Shown here: positions 17,548 through 27,967 of the stretch, piece after piece
How the letters are laid out: every line of letters begins with the position of its first letter
Position numbering within the stretch: the first letter of the stretch is position 1
Assembly (NCBI RefSeq): GCF_023101145.1
Contig: NZ_CP073714.1
Coordinates: forward strand, 1,550,001 to 1,614,000
DNA from: Paenibacillus pabuli
Lineage (GTDB): Bacteria; Bacillota; Bacilli; Paenibacillales; Paenibacillaceae
DNA: 64,000 nt
Reading direction: 5' to 3'
Position numbers and translations under genes: made by a program
Notes under the pieces: generated by a model
The model's database searches: none
The model's input: the letters and a program-made list of their open reading frames with translations, nothing else
Told to the model about the DNA's origin: nothing

Positions 17548-18768
17548 CTAGAATGGAATTCTGGTACCTGACAGCGGAGTGGCTCCGATTCCGGCTGTGA
17601 AGCGCTCCTTGGGTGCAGATGCGACTTCTGTTGTAGCCGGGAACAATAAATCATGAACAACCTGGGCACAGCATGTTGGATCGTAGGTATTTTTGCTCCC
17701 TGATTTATGGAATGATTTCAGCTGGCTTTCAGCTTGGCTTGGTGCGTAGATCTGCTCACACAAATGCCTGAAGCGGTTTGCAATAACGTCAGCAGAGTGA
17801 ATGACCTGACCATATCCGGCTTGTACGAAATATTCGCAATTTTCTTCTTCCTGTCCTGGCAATGGAGGCACGAACAACATCGGCAACCCTTTAGCCAAGG
17901 CTTCTGTACAAGTCATCCCGCCTGGCTTCGTAATGAGCACATCGGATACATCCATCAGTTTGCTGACCTCACGGGTATACCCGAGAATACGTATATTTGG
18001 ATGCTGGAAGCAGGACATTTCTTTCAACTTGGCAATCATTTTCTCATTGCTTCCCAGACAGAACAGCAGCTGTACACGATCTGCCCATGATGCAAGAGCC
18101 TTCATATGTTCTTCATCGAAGGAAAGTCCCCATCCGCCACCCATCAGGAGAGCAGTGGGCATGTTCTGAAGGCCCATTTCCTGTCGGAGACTCACCTTAT
18201 CCCCTGCTTCCCAGAAGTCAGGGTGTACAGGAATACCGGTAATCTGGATGCGAGAGGGCTCAACCCCTCTGATTTCAAGCAGAGCCTTTACCTGTGGCGT
18301 GGATACCAGATATTTGTTTACCTCGGGATTAATCCACGTTGCATGTACGTCGTAGTCTGTGACGAGCGTATATAGTGGAATATTAAGTCCCTGACGTTTC
18401 AGGCGTGAGATGACCGCGTTCGGAAATGGATGGGTACAGATCACGGCATCGGGCTTTAATTGGGACACGACTTGAGCCGTCTGTGTATAGAAAATCCGGT
18501 GCAAGGCCAGTTTGGTAAATCCGTTTAGTGATTTGTTATACTGCGTTCGATACAGCAGACTGACCAGCTTGGGCTGAACGGTTAGTGTCTTACGGTATGC
18601 GGACAGAATAAGCGGAGCCATGGTTGGATTCAAAAATTTGCCGAGCTCAATGACCCGGCTATGCACATGTGGACTGATTTTCTTAATACCGCTTGCGAGC
18701 GCATGGGCGGCCTGGGTGTGACCGGTGCCGAAACCTTCGGATAACAAGAGCACTCTTGGTTTTCGCAT
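17548..18768 (-). CDS. UgtP/MGDG synthase-like glycosyltransferase (GT28)
   Basis: 406 aa, GT-B fold. The N-terminal MGDG-synthase domain starts VLLLSEGFGTGHTQAAHAL and contains CTHPFPNAVI and TDYDVHATWINPEV. The GT28 C-terminal domain has LLMGGGWGLS and the UDP-sugar site TKPGGMTCTEALAKGLPMLF with PGQEEENCEYF. This family includes UgtP, which transfers glucose from UDP-glucose to diacylglycerol for glycolipids and the lipoteichoic acid anchor. The last 35 residues are poorly conserved. Start ATG 18768 has AAAGGTGAAC in front; an extension to 18882 is possible but unsupported. It would use the same UDP-glucose pool as the EPS locus. Confidence 0.87.
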   Translation of the reverse strand: MRKPRVLLLSEGFGTGHTQAAHALASGIKKISPHVHSRVIELGKFLNPTMAPLILSAYRKTLTVQPKLVSLLYRTQYNKSLNGFTKLALHRIFYTQTAQVVSQLKPDAVICTHPFPNAVISRLKRQGLNIPLYTLVTDYDVHATWINPEVNKYLVSTPQVKALLEIRGVEPSRIQITGIPVHPDFWEAGDKVSLRQEMGLQNMPTALLMGGGWGLSFDEEHMKALASWADRVQLLFCLGSNEKMIAKLKEMSCFQHPNIRILGYTREVSKLMDVSDVLITKPGGMTCTEALAKGLPMLFVPPLPGQEEENCEYFVQAGYGQVIHSADVIANRFRHLCEQIYAPSQAESQLKSFHKSGSKNTYDPTCCAQVVHDLLFPATTEVASAPKERFTAGIGATPLSGTRIPF

Positions 18769-19079
18769 GAGTTCACCTTTATTCATCAATTTAAATTTAA
18801 CATTCAGCTTTTGGTATAATTCATGATCATACTGGCGATGCCTACTACATGAATATACAGTGAAGCGGAAAATCATGTTCAATCGTTACATATTTACACA
18901 ATAGTTAATGTTCTGATACATCGAAACTTCGTCTTTAACCGTGTTATTGGCGTCATCATACACTATAGACGACGATAGAAGCAGTTTCCACTGCATTTCG
19001 GTTAAAAAAAATTAACCCAAATTTTAAATGTTAGGGTTGCAATCTGAGGATGAGAGTGGTAATCTTGTTTTTGACCGAA
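18769..19079. other. Divergent intergenic region ugtP-like / tetR
   Basis: About 370 bp lie between the divergent starts. The part nearest tetR carries the TGACC operator. The rest is AT-rich, with no gene, repeat or clear promoter hexamers that I can defend. Confidence 0.3.
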
Positions 19080-19102
19080 TGACCGAATTGTATTTTTGGT
19101 CA
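19080..19102 (+). promoter_or_regulatory. TetR operator: TGACC-N13-GGTCA
   Basis: The inverted repeat TGACC (19080-19084), N13, GGTCA (19098-19102) lies 38 bp before tetR. An additional TGACC is at 19072. The same half-sites with the identical 13-bp spacing occur at 19814-19836 in front of yhgE. It is the likely autoregulatory site. Confidence 0.65.
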
Positions 19103-19140
19103 TTTAAAAAGGACGATCAATGAAAATGAGGAGGGATATG

Positions 19141-19722
19141 ATGGCTCCGATTGACAGGAGACAGCAGGTCATTCAAGCAGCCACGCAGTCTTTTGCCATG
19201 TTTGGATACAAGGCAACCACGATGGATCAGGTAGCGAAGATTGCGAATGTTGGCAAGGGAACGATTTACACGTTCTTTACGAATAAGGAACAATTGTTTG
19301 ATCAGATTTTGGTGGAAGTCATCCAGGAAATGAAAAACATTGCTCATCGTGAAGTTCATCAGGAAAGTGCTTTTTTTGATAATCTGTTTCGTGTGCTTGA
19401 TTCATTGCTGGAGTTTCGCCGTGATCACGATTTGCTGGTTAAATTGTCCCAGGAGCTTAAGGATTTTGGAACACTTCAAGCCAAGGAAGGTTTGGAGAAA
19501 GTGGAGAAAGTCATCTCCGATTTTCTGGCCCGTGAGCTTGAGAAGGCAAGAGACAACGATGAGATTCGTGATTGTGATCCACAGGTAGTCGCCTTTATGA
19601 TGATTCGTTTGTACATTGCCCTCACCTCAGATTGGAGCAAGCAGCACGAGCCGCTGAGCAAAGAGGAAATCAAGAATTACTTTCGCCTTTTCTTAATGGA
19701 AGGAATTGCTGCTGCAACGTAA
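19141..19722 (+). CDS. TetR/AcrR-family transcriptional regulator (YhgD-like)
   Basis: 193 aa. The N-terminal helix-turn-helix (RQQVIQAATQSFAMFGYKATTMDQVAKIANVGKGTIYTFF, residues 6-45) is a standard TetR DNA-binding domain. The C-terminal all-helical part would bind an unknown effector. ATG 19141 lies five bases after AGGAGGG; an adjacent ATG at 19138 is too close to that site. It precedes a YhgE/Pip membrane protein, the same pairing as yhgD-yhgE in Bacillus subtilis. Identical inverted repeats before both genes support local repression. Confidence 0.9.
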   Translation: MAPIDRRQQVIQAATQSFAMFGYKATTMDQVAKIANVGKGTIYTFFTNKEQLFDQILVEVIQEMKNIAHREVHQESAFFDNLFRVLDSLLEFRRDHDLLVKLSQELKDFGTLQAKEGLEKVEKVISDFLARELEKARDNDEIRDCDPQVVAFMMIRLYIALTSDWSKQHEPLSKEEIKNYFRLFLMEGIAAAT

Positions 19723-19813
19723 TCTGAAATTAATCTACTATAGATATGGGTTAATCTTACGTTTGCAGGCAGTGAGACTTGTCGAGAGACAGGTTTGTTT
19801 TTTTGCTCTAAAG

Positions 19814-19836
19814 TGACCGTTTGAGGAAAATGGTCA
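19814..19836 (+). promoter_or_regulatory. Second TGACC-N13-GGTCA operator, upstream of yhgE
   Basis: GTGACC (19813-19818) and GGTCAC (19832-19837) have the same 13-bp gap as the site before tetR. It is placed 97 bp before the yhgE start codon, so yhgE probably has its own regulated promoter. Confidence 0.65.
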
Positions 19837-19933
19837 CCTCGTGTTTCGGTAAATTTTCCGGAAGACATCAAATTAATTTCATCATTATGCTTATTCTGCT
19901 CAGAGAGCAGAGGAAACAAGGGGAGAATATGAC

Positions 19934-22216
19934 ATGAAATCTTTATCCGTGTTTTTCAAGGATGTGGGATCGGCCGTGAGAAACCCGAAGGTGTTGATCC
20001 CCGTTATTGCCATTTTGTTTATTCCGATTCTGTATAGTGGTATCTATCTTGCTGCCTATTGGGACCCATATGGTCATGTCGATGAGATGCCGGTTGCGGT
20101 TGTTAACCTTGATAAAGGTGCAGAGCTGGAAGGCAAAACATTGCATGTCGGTAGTGACCTTGTCGATGAACTGAAGAAAAATGCAGATTTTAAATGGGAT
20201 TTTGTCAGTGCAAACGAAGCCAAAGAAGGCATGGCAAACGACAAATATTATATGCAAATTACGATTCCAGAAAACTTTTCATCCCAAGCAACCACGTTGC
20301 TTGATGACAAACCAGAGCCGGCTGATCTGATCTACGAACCAAATGGCAATTATAGCTTCGTGGGTGCGCAGATTGGCAAGACGGCCATCAAGGATTTGAA
20401 AGCCAAGGTTTCGGCCAAAGTAACGGAATCCTATGCGGAAACACTGCTAGACAAATTTTCGGAAGTGTCGGACGGATTGGCAGAAGCCGGCGACGGTGCA
20501 GGAGAGTTGAATACCGGCGCAGGCAAGCTGGATGATGGGGCTGTGAAGCTCAAGGATAATTTGGAGAAGTTGGCATCCGGAACTTTGGAGCTTCAAGACG
20601 GTTTGTCTCCACTAAGTGATGGTGTCAATGCACTGCACACGGGTGCAACCAAGCTGGAAAGCGGAACATCCAATCTGGTATCCGGTTTGCAGCAGCTTAA
20701 AGCGGCTGCAACAAGCCAGCTTCAGAGCGGTGCAGACCAGTTGAAGGATGGCAGTGCCAAGCTGGAAACTGGTCTGAAGTCTTCCGTGGATGGAGCAGGC
20801 AAGCTGCAAGCGGGTCTGCAATCGTCAGAGCAAGGCAGTGCGAAGCTGTCTGAGGGTCTGCAAAGTGCAGTGCAAGGCAGTGGCACATTGGCCACTGGCC
20901 TGCAATCGGCAGTAGACGGCAGCAGCAAGGTTGCTGACGGTGCTCAGGGCGTCGCTGACGGGTTGAAACAGCTTGCAGCATCCAACCCGGAACTGGCAGC
21001 GAGTGAAGACGTACAGAAGCTGCTGGCAGCCAGCGCAGCAGTTGCTGAAGGCAGTAAACAACTGCACGAGAGCGAACAAAAGCTCGCGCAGGGTGCAGAT
21101 CAGCTGCACCAGGGCAATCAGCAGCTGGCGGCAGGTGCCTCCGAGCTGCATGGAGGACAAACGCAGCTTCTGACGGGTGCGAACCAGTTGGTGGATGGTC
21201 AGAAACAATTGCTGGCGGGCGCTGGACAGCTTAGCCAAGGCGGAGCGAAGCTCTCCGATGGCCTGAAGCAATTCAGCGGCAAGTTAGGCGAAGCTGCGAG
21301 TGGCGGTACATTGCTCGCAGACGGAGCCAAGCAACTGGGCTCAGGAACAACAGCCCTGCAGACGGGTGTGGGTAAACTGAGCGGGGGCGTAAGTTCACTT
21401 ACGGACGGCTCCAAACAACTTGGTGACGGAGCGGGCAAGCTGGCAGACGGTTTATCTGAACTGAAAGACGGTTCAAACGAACTGGCTACCAAGCTGAATG
21501 ATGCGGCTCAGAAAACATCAGAAGTCAAAAAGTCAGACGATGTGGTGAATATGTTCGCTGAACCTGTGAATACGTCCGAGAACACAACAGAGAACGTAAG
21601 TAATTACGGTACAGGGTTGACGCCGTTCTTCCTGTCCATCGGTTTGTTTGTTGGATCGCTGATTTCAACGATTGTGTTGAAAATGCGGGAAACTTCCGTA
21701 CCTGGCGCAACGGGTTGGAATCGTTTTGTCAGCCGTACACTCGTATTCGGCTTTGTGAGCATCATTCAATCCGTAATTGTGGCAAGCTTCATGCTGTACG
21801 GTCTTGGACTGGAGACACACAGCGTACCGCTGTTCTATCTGTTCACGATCTTTACGGGACTGACCTTTATGTTTATTGTTCAGGCTCTTGTAACTTGGCT
21901 GGACTTGCCAGGTCGTTACGTTGTCATCCTGTTGTTGGTCTTCCAGCTTGCAGCAAGTGCGGGAACCTTCCCGGTAGAGCTGATTCCGTCATGGCTTCAG
22001 GCATTTAGCCCTTGGTTGCCAATGACGCACAGCATCATGGGCTTCAAAGCAGTTGTATCCAGTGGCAATTTCGATGTGATGTGGCATCAGGTCGGCATTC
22101 TGGCAATCTATGCAGGTGTGTCCGTGGTGCTGACCTTGGCTTTCTTCCTTTGGAACGGCAAACGTCGCAAAAAAGAAGTCGAAGCGGCCGAATCCGGCCA
22201 AGTGGTGACGGCATAA
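19934..22216 (+). CDS. yhgE: YhgE/Pip-family membrane protein with long heptad repeat domain
   Basis: 760 aa. TM1 near residues 20-40 leads into the conserved AAYWDPYGHVDEMPVAVVNLDKGA block of YhgE/phage-infection-protein homologues. An extracellular region from about residue 180 to 530 consists of Gly-led heptads of the form GAxxLxx (GAGKLDD, GAVKLKD, GATKLES and many more). The C-terminal ABC-2-like membrane domain has about five helices (from YGTGLTPFFLSIGLFVGSL onward) and a lysine-rich tail. Similar proteins are phage receptors (Pip) or resemble type VII secretion-associated EsaA. ATG 19934 follows AAGGGGAGA. Control by the adjacent TetR protein is supported by the paired operators. The cellular function is not known. 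Confidence 0.9.
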   Translation: MKSLSVFFKDVGSAVRNPKVLIPVIAILFIPILYSGIYLAAYWDPYGHVDEMPVAVVNLDKGAELEGKTLHVGSDLVDELKKNADFKWDFVSANEAKEGMANDKYYMQITIPENFSSQATTLLDDKPEPADLIYEPNGNYSFVGAQIGKTAIKDLKAKVSAKVTESYAETLLDKFSEVSDGLAEAGDGAGELNTGAGKLDDGAVKLKDNLEKLASGTLELQDGLSPLSDGVNALHTGATKLESGTSNLVSGLQQLKAAATSQLQSGADQLKDGSAKLETGLKSSVDGAGKLQAGLQSSEQGSAKLSEGLQSAVQGSGTLATGLQSAVDGSSKVADGAQGVADGLKQLAASNPELAASEDVQKLLAASAAVAEGSKQLHESEQKLAQGADQLHQGNQQLAAGASELHGGQTQLLTGANQLVDGQKQLLAGAGQLSQGGAKLSDGLKQFSGKLGEAASGGTLLADGAKQLGSGTTALQTGVGKLSGGVSSLTDGSKQLGDGAGKLADGLSELKDGSNELATKLNDAAQKTSEVKKSDDVVNMFAEPVNTSENTTENVSNYGTGLTPFFLSIGLFVGSLISTIVLKMRETSVPGATGWNRFVSRTLVFGFVSIIQSVIVASFMLYGLGLETHSVPLFYLFTIFTGLTFMFIVQALVTWLDLPGRYVVILLLVFQLAASAGTFPVELIPSWLQAFSPWLPMTHSIMGFKAVVSSGNFDVMWHQVGILAIYAGVSVVLTLAFFLWNGKRRKKEVEAAESGQVVTA

Positions 22217-22302
22217 GCCAAATTCACCGGAATAGGACAGAATACTGAAAATAAACTTTAAACTCAAGTATCGAAATTATGCAATATAGTAGTCAAAAAG
22301 TG

Positions 22303-22345
22303 CAAAGAGTCTGTGACCCGAAAATGGGTTGCAGACTCTTTTTGT
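22303..22345 (+). terminator. Terminator of yhgE
   Basis: AAAGAGTCTGTGACCC pairs with GGGTTGCAGACTCTTT and five T follow. Confidence 0.88.
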
Positions 22346-22576
22346 ATACAAATGCATAGAGATGCAGATATTCGCTGGAACATGGCATGAAAAATTGGCC
22401 CGACTATGGATAAACGCAGGCCACATATGGAATGATTTTCTTTTGCCTGCAAATAAAATGAGTTGTGCTTTGACATAAAATGTGTATAATTATTCGAAAA
22501 AGAGATGAATTTTAACACCATCACACTAAAGCTGTACTGCAAAACATTTCTTATCAGAGGTATTAAAAAGTTTAAA

Positions 22577-22605
22577 TTGCGCTGATGTTAGGTCGGTGTT
22601 AAAAT
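22577..22605 (+). promoter_or_regulatory. Probable gltB promoter with a long leader
   Basis: TTGCGC (22577-22582), a 17-bp spacer and TAAAAT (22600-22605). Transcription from here would leave about 280 nt before gltB. This leader is GC-richer than its surroundings and has several short complementary segments. I do not recognise a known riboswitch or T-box in it. Confidence 0.5.
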
Positions 22606-22892
22606 AATAGAACTATATCAAAAAACGTCGCTCCATATCAGCGGCCGTGCCAGCGGTTGCGTGTTGTTATAACAAGCTGTTTGCCGGATGATCCGCATCA
22701 GCTCTCATCTCATGGATGGCCTCTGCCGCACTAGCAGCACTTATAAGATTGACAGCCCTTATTGCTGTCGCCCTCGTTTATCCAGCAGGCAATTATTCAT
22801 ATTGAAGATGCCCGCTCCTCCCGTTTTATTGTTGCTTGTTGCCTATGTTCTTGATCTTTCCGAAATACTTCATTATAGAAAGGTTGCGTTCC

Positions 22893-25800
22893 ATGAGACA
22901 CATCGGATTACCTCCTAAACAGGGTCTGTACGACCCGCAGTTCGAAAAAGACGCATGCGGAATGGGTTTTGTTGCCCACATCAAAGGAGTACCTTCACAC
23001 GACATCGTTAGTCAGGCATTGACCATGCTTAGTAACATGGAACACCGCGGAGGACAGGGCAGTGAGCCGAATTCCGGTGACGGAGCCGGTATCCTGATCC
23101 AGATTCCACATCGTTATTTTGCGCAGGAAGCGGACCGCCTTGGTTTTGCATTACCTGAACAGGGATTCTATGGCGTAGGAATGTTGTTCCTGTCACAGGA
23201 CCCGGTCATTCGCAACGCTCATGAAGAGAGTCTTAAGAAGATTATCGAAGCAGAAGGCCAGACATTCCTGGGTTTCCGGGATGTGCCTACGTTTGATGAG
23301 ATGCTGGGACGTTCTGCGCTTGCAGCGAAGCCTTATGTACGTCAGGTGTTCATTGGAAGATCGGCAGAAGTGAAGGACGAATTGGGATTTGAACGGAAGT
23401 TGTACGTCATTCGCAGACGTGCTGAGCTGGCTATTCGTTATTCGGCGGATGAAGCAGAAGGTGGTTCATTTTACCTGCCAAGCTTGTCCTGTCGCAAAAT
23501 TGTATACAAAGGCATGCTGACAACGGAACAGGTGGGACAGTTCTATCTGGATCTTCAGGAAGATCTCGTGGAATCTGCGATTGCGCTTGTTCACTCCCGT
23601 TTCAGTACGAATACATTCCCAAGCTGGGAGCGTGCCCACCCGTATCGCTTCATGATCCACAACGGTGAGATCAATACGATGCGTGGTAACGTGAACTGGA
23701 TGCATGCACGCCAGTCGCTGTTTGAGAGCGAATTGTTCGGTGACGACATCTCGAAAGTAAAACCGGTCATCAATCCGGACGGTTCGGATACGGCCATGTT
23801 TGATAACACGTTGGAGTTCCTTTATTTGAGCGGCCGTTCATTGCCACACGTGGCCATGATGATGGTTCCTGAGCCTTGGAGTACGGATGAGGGAATGGAC
23901 CCTGCCAAAAAGGCATTCTATGAATATCACAGCACGATGATGGAGCCGTGGGACGGACCAGCGGCGATGGCCTTTACGGACGGTTTGCAGATTGGTGCAA
24001 CCCTTGACCGGAATGGTCTGCGTCCTGCACGTTACTATGTAACGAAGGATGACCGCATTATTTTGTCCTCCGAGGTTGGGGTACTTGATATTGCTCCAGA
24101 AGAAATTCTCTACAAAGACCGCCTGCGTCCAGGACGTATGCTGCTTGTTGATACAGAGCAAGGCCGTATCATTGCGGATGAGGAAGTCAAAGCTCTCATT
24201 GCGGCCGAGAATCCGTACCAGGATTGGCTTGATGAGCATCTGATGGATCTGAATGAGCTTCCGGATGCACCGGAACTCCCTGATCCAAAACATGATAACG
24301 TGACCCAGCTTCAGCTGGCCTATGGATATACATTTGAAGAACTGCGCAAAGTGCTGGAGCCAATGGCATCCACAGGGATGGAAGCTACGGGTTCCATGGG
24401 TTATGATGCTCCACTGGCAGTGCTGTCGGATCGTCCGCAGCGTTTGTATAACTACTTTAAACAAATGTTTGCACAGGTAACCAACCCACCAATTGATGCC
24501 ATCCGTGAAGAGATCGTCACGTCTACGGCTACAACGATTGGCCCAGAGCGCAACTTGCTCAATCCTGAACCGGAGAGCTGTCGCCAGATTCGTTTGGATA
24601 CACCGGTATTGTCTAATGAGGACTTCGCGAAAATTCGTCACGTGCGCCGTCCAGGCTTCCGTTCGATGACCATCCCGATTTTCTTCACGGCCAAAGAAGG
24701 TGCGGAAGGACTTCGCAAAGCGATGGATCTGCTCTTCGAAGCAGCGGACCGTGTAATCGACAAAGGTCATAACATTTTGATCCTGTCTGACCGTGGTGTG
24801 GATGCCGAGAATGCGGCTATTCCAGCACTGCTGGCTGTAGCAGGTCTGCATCACCATCTGATCCGTAAAGGAACCAGAACCAAAGTCAGCATTTTGCTGG
24901 AATCGGCAGAGCCGCGTGATATTCACCACTATGCCTTGCTGCTTGGTTACGGTGTCAGTGCAGTGAACCCGTATCTGGCATTTGAAACGCTGGATGACAT
25001 GATTCAGCAAGGACTGCTGCGCGGCATCTCGCATGAAAAAGCCGTGAAGAACTATATTAAAGCCGCTACCAAGGGCGTTATTAAAATATTGTCCAAAATG
25101 GGAATCTCAACGATTCAATCCTATCGTGGAGCTCAAATTTTTGAAGCGGTGGGTCTGAAATCAGACTTTGTTGACCGTTACTTTACATGGACGCCTTCCC
25201 GGATTGGCGGGATTGGTCTGGAAGAAGTGGCTGCTGAAGCGCTGACTCACCACAACCGTGCCTTTACCGACAAAGATGGCAATGACAAAGTGCTGGATTC
25301 CGGCGGGGAATACCAATGGCGTAACGACGGAGAAGAGCATCTGTTCAATCCACAAACCATCCATACATTGCAACATGCTGTACGTACTGGCGATTATAAA
25401 CTGTATAAAAAGTATGCCAAACTCGTGCAAGGCGAAAATGATCAGCTACTGACCATTCGCTCCATGCTGAAGCTAAAACCGGTCGGTCCTGCGATTCCTT
25501 TGGACGAAGTGGAATCCGTGGAAAGTATTATGCGCCGTTTCAAAACCGGGGCAATGTCCTTCGGTTCGATTAGCAAAGAAGCACACGAAGATCTCGCCAT
25601 TGCCATGAACCGTGTTGGAGGTAAATCCAATACAGGTGAGGGCGGGGAAGATCCGGCTCGCTTCATTAAAGATAGCAATGGGGATTCCCGTCGCAGTGCG
25701 ATCAAACAGGTGGCATCCGGACGTTTTGGTGTAACATCCAACTATCTGGTCAATGCCGATGAGATTCAGATCAAGATGGCACAGGGAGCAAAACCGGGTG

Positions 25801-27491
25801 AAGGTGGGCAGCTGCCTGGACGTAAGGTATACCCTTGGGTTGCTGAGGTTCGTGGATCAACACCGGGTGTAGGTCTGATCTCCCCGCCACCGCACCATGA
25901 TATCTACTCGATTGAGGATCTGGCGGAGTTGATCTATGACTTGAAAAATGCCAATCCACGTGCAGAAATCAACGTTAAATTGGTATCCGAAGTCGGCGTT
26001 GGAACGATTGCCGCTGGTGTTGCCAAAGGTCGTGCCGATATTATTCTCGTCAGCGGTTATGACGGTGGTACAGGTGCATCTCCGCAAGGCTCGATTCGTC
26101 ACGCGGGAATGCCTTGGGAGCTGGGGCTTGCAGAAACACATCAAACGTTGATGCTGAATAATCTGCGTGACCGTGTCGTGTTGGAAACAGACGGCAAAAT
26201 GCTGAATGGCCGTGACTTGGCTATTGCTGCTTTGCTGGGAGCTGAGGAGTATGGATTCTCAACAGCACCACTCGTTGCACTCGGCTGTATCATGATGCGT
26301 GTCTGCCAGATGGATACGTGTCCGGTAGGCGTAGCGACACAGAACCCTGAATTGCGCAAAAATTACACGGGAGATCCTGCACATGTCGTTAACTTCATGC
26401 GTTTTGTTGCAGAAGATGTTCGTGAGATCATGGCTGATCTCGGCTTCCGTACCATTCAGGAAATGGTAGGCCGTACCGATTGTCTCGAAACGGTAGAGGC
26501 TGTAGACCACTGGAAGAAAAAAGGTGTAGATCTGTCGGTATTATTGCATGTGCCTGAAATGCCGGAAGGCTCAGCACGTTATCGTACACAGCATCAGAAC
26601 CATCAATTGGAAGAGACATTGGATATGCAGCAGTTGCTGTCATTGGCGCAACCTGCAATTGAATCCGGTCAACCGGTCGAAGCGGTGCTTCCAATTACCA
26701 ACGTAAACCGTGCAGTAGGAACTATTTTGGGTAGCGAAATTACACGCAAATATGGAATTGCAGGATTGCCAGAGGATACGATTCAATTCAAATTTGTCGG
26801 CTCTGCTGGACAAAGCTTTGGGGCCTTTGTACCTAAAGGTATGACATTGACCGTTGAAGGGGATTCCAACGACTATGTAGGTAAAGGATTATCCGGAGGT
26901 AAACTCATCGTCATGCCTTCACCAAAAGCCACATTCGATGCAGAAGATAACATCATCATTGGTAACACTGCTCTATACGGGGCAACCAGTGGTGAAGCCT
27001 ATATTCGTGGTATCGCAGGGGAACGGTTTGCTGTTCGGAACTCAGGTGCCAAAGTGGTTGTTGAAGGTGTAGGCGACCATGGTTGTGAATACATGACGGG
27101 TGGACGTGTCGTCGTTCTGGGTGATACAGGTCGTAACTTTGCAGCTGGCATGTCCGGAGGTATTGCTTACGTGTATGATCCAAAAGGCACATTCCTGAAC
27201 CGCTGTAATCTGGAAATGGTACTTTTGGAGCGCATTGAAGATGTTTCTGAGAGTGCAGATCTGCGAGGTATGATTCAACGCCACGTTGCGAATACGGGCA
27301 GTGCGGCTGGTCAGCGCATCCTGGATAACTGGCAGCAATCTGTAGATCAATTTGTTCGAGTTATACCGAAGGACTTTAAACGAATGACAGAGCAAATCGA
27401 ACGCGTTCAGGCCACGGGCCTGACCGGAGAGGCTGCTTTGCTGGCTGCTTTTGAAGCCAACATGCGTGAACTTGCACGTACAGGAGGTTAA
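22893..27491 (+). CDS. gltB: Glutamate synthase large subunit
   Basis: 1532 aa, full length. It converts glutamine and 2-oxoglutarate to two glutamates. The short propeptide ends before Cys22 of [11 protein letters not shown], the catalytic N-terminal cysteine of the class II glutaminase domain. The central domain is followed by the FMN-binding synthase barrel ([36 protein letters not shown]). The 3Fe-4S motif is in [15 protein letters not shown] (C-x5-C-x4-C). The C-terminal GxGxG beta-helix is last. ATG 22893 follows GAAAGGT and gives the expected propeptide; the longer frame from 22836 is rejected. gltD does not follow, so the small subunit must be encoded elsewhere or be replaced by another NADPH partner. 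Confidence 0.97.
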   Translation: MRHIGLPPKQGLYDPQFEKDACGMGFVAHIKGVPSHDIVSQALTMLSNMEHRGGQGSEPNSGDGAGILIQIPHRYFAQEADRLGFALPEQGFYGVGMLFLSQDPVIRNAHEESLKKIIEAEGQTFLGFRDVPTFDEMLGRSALAAKPYVRQVFIGRSAEVKDELGFERKLYVIRRRAELAIRYSADEAEGGSFYLPSLSCRKIVYKGMLTTEQVGQFYLDLQEDLVESAIALVHSRFSTNTFPSWERAHPYRFMIHNGEINTMRGNVNWMHARQSLFESELFGDDISKVKPVINPDGSDTAMFDNTLEFLYLSGRSLPHVAMMMVPEPWSTDEGMDPAKKAFYEYHSTMMEPWDGPAAMAFTDGLQIGATLDRNGLRPARYYVTKDDRIILSSEVGVLDIAPEEILYKDRLRPGRMLLVDTEQGRIIADEEVKALIAAENPYQDWLDEHLMDLNELPDAPELPDPKHDNVTQLQLAYGYTFEELRKVLEPMASTGMEATGSMGYDAPLAVLSDRPQRLYNYFKQMFAQVTNPPIDAIREEIVTSTATTIGPERNLLNPEPESCRQIRLDTPVLSNEDFAKIRHVRRPGFRSMTIPIFFTAKEGAEGLRKAMDLLFEAADRVIDKGHNILILSDRGVDAENAAIPALLAVAGLHHHLIRKGTRTKVSILLESAEPRDIHHYALLLGYGVSAVNPYLAFETLDDMIQQGLLRGISHEKAVKNYIKAATKGVIKILSKMGISTIQSYRGAQIFEAVGLKSDFVDRYFTWTPSRIGGIGLEEVAAEALTHHNRAFTDKDGNDKVLDSGGEYQWRNDGEEHLFNPQTIHTLQHAVRTGDYKLYKKYAKLVQGENDQLLTIRSMLKLKPVGPAIPLDEVESVESIMRRFKTGAMSFGSISKEAHEDLAIAMNRVGGKSNTGEGGEDPARFIKDSNGDSRRSAIKQVASGRFGVTSNYLVNADEIQIKMAQGAKPGEGGQLPGRKVYPWVAEVRGSTPGVGLISPPPHHDIYSIEDLAELIYDLKNANPRAEINVKLVSEVGVGTIAAGVAKGRADIILVSGYDGGTGASPQGSIRHAGMPWELGLAETHQTLMLNNLRDRVVLETDGKMLNGRDLAIAALLGAEEYGFSTAPLVALGCIMMRVCQMDTCPVGVATQNPELRKNYTGDPAHVVNFMRFVAEDVREIMADLGFRTIQEMVGRTDCLETVEAVDHWKKKGVDLSVLLHVPEMPEGSARYRTQHQNHQLEETLDMQQLLSLAQPAIESGQPVEAVLPITNVNRAVGTILGSEITRKYGIAGLPEDTIQFKFVGSAGQSFGAFVPKGMTLTVEGDSNDYVGKGLSGGKLIVMPSPKATFDAEDNIIIGNTALYGATSGEAYIRGIAGERFAVRNSGAKVVVEGVGDHGCEYMTGGRVVVLGDTGRNFAAGMSGGIAYVYDPKGTFLNRCNLEMVLLERIEDVSESADLRGMIQRHVANTGSAAGQRILDNWQQSVDQFVRVIPKDFKRMTEQIERVQATGLTGEAALLAAFEANMRELARTGG

Positions 27492-27530
27492 TTCATTCTT
27501 GTTAGGGTGCATGAACCGGTTGTATTAAGA

Positions 27531-27580
27531 ATAATAGGAGCTTTATGGCGTCCAATGCGGCGCTGTAGAGCTCCTATTTG
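27531..27580 (+). terminator. Stem-loop after gltB
   Basis: AATAGGAGCT (27533-27542) and AGCTCCTATT (27569-27578) pair perfectly. The loop is 26 nt and there is only a weak T-rich tail. Confidence 0.55.
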
Positions 27581-27713
27581 GTTTTCGACAAAATTAGAAC
27601 CCATACAAAAAACGCTATCGTCATGAGACGACAACATTGAGGAACTTTCTCAAGTATAATAAGGCTAGTTTTTGGAGTGCAGCGAAAGTATAAAGATAAG
27701 AGAGGTTAGCGGA

Positions 27714-27869
27714 ATGAATATGAAGCATCCAAACAGGGGCGATCGTAAGCCGAAAGGTAAACCAGTCGAAGCAACCCAGATGGACATCATGAAAGTTTTA
27801 CTGCAATGCGGAATCGACCCGGAGCGTTGGAACCATTTCGTATCCTCCAACAACAACAAACGCGCTTGA
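27714..27869 (+). CDS. Small conserved-looking basic protein (51 aa)
   Basis: ATG 27714 follows AGAGAGGTTAGC. The N-terminal half is basic and Pro/Gly-rich (HPNRGDRKPKGKP). The C-terminal half could form a short helix (QMDIMKVLLQCGIDPERWNHFV). The clean ribosome binding site, a plausible own promoter (TATAAT at 27655-27660) and a downstream terminator argue that it is a real gene. I do not recognise the family. It is convergent with the XRE regulator. Confidence 0.6.
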   Translation: MNMKHPNRGDRKPKGKPVEATQMDIMKVLLQCGIDPERWNHFVSSNNNKRA

Positions 27870-27915
27870 TAACACATTGACAAGCATAGAATAGATGGAG
27901 GAAATCAAGACAAAA

Positions 27916-27962
27916 AAAGCCCAGAAACCAGAGAATGTATTCTCGGTACTGGGTCTTCTTTG
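27916..27962. terminator. Bidirectional terminator
   Basis: A long stem pairs CCCAG, ACC and GAGAAT with ATTCTC, GGT and CTGGG around a 2-nt loop, flanked by an A-run and T-rich sequence. It is shared by the small protein gene and the convergent regulator gene. Confidence 0.82.
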
Positions 27963-27967
27963 CGGAT

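Noticed and set aside
20697..21271. Several overlapping minus-strand frames in yhgE
   Set aside because: They are mirror frames of the Gly/Ala/Leu heptad repeats, not genes.
22688..22918. 76-codon frame before gltB
   Set aside because: It overlaps the gltB start out of frame and has no ribosome binding site. A leader peptide is not excluded but nothing supports it.
23838..25034. 398-codon open frame on the minus strand
   Set aside because: It lies wholly inside gltB, which is conserved throughout. The antisense frame arises from codon bias.
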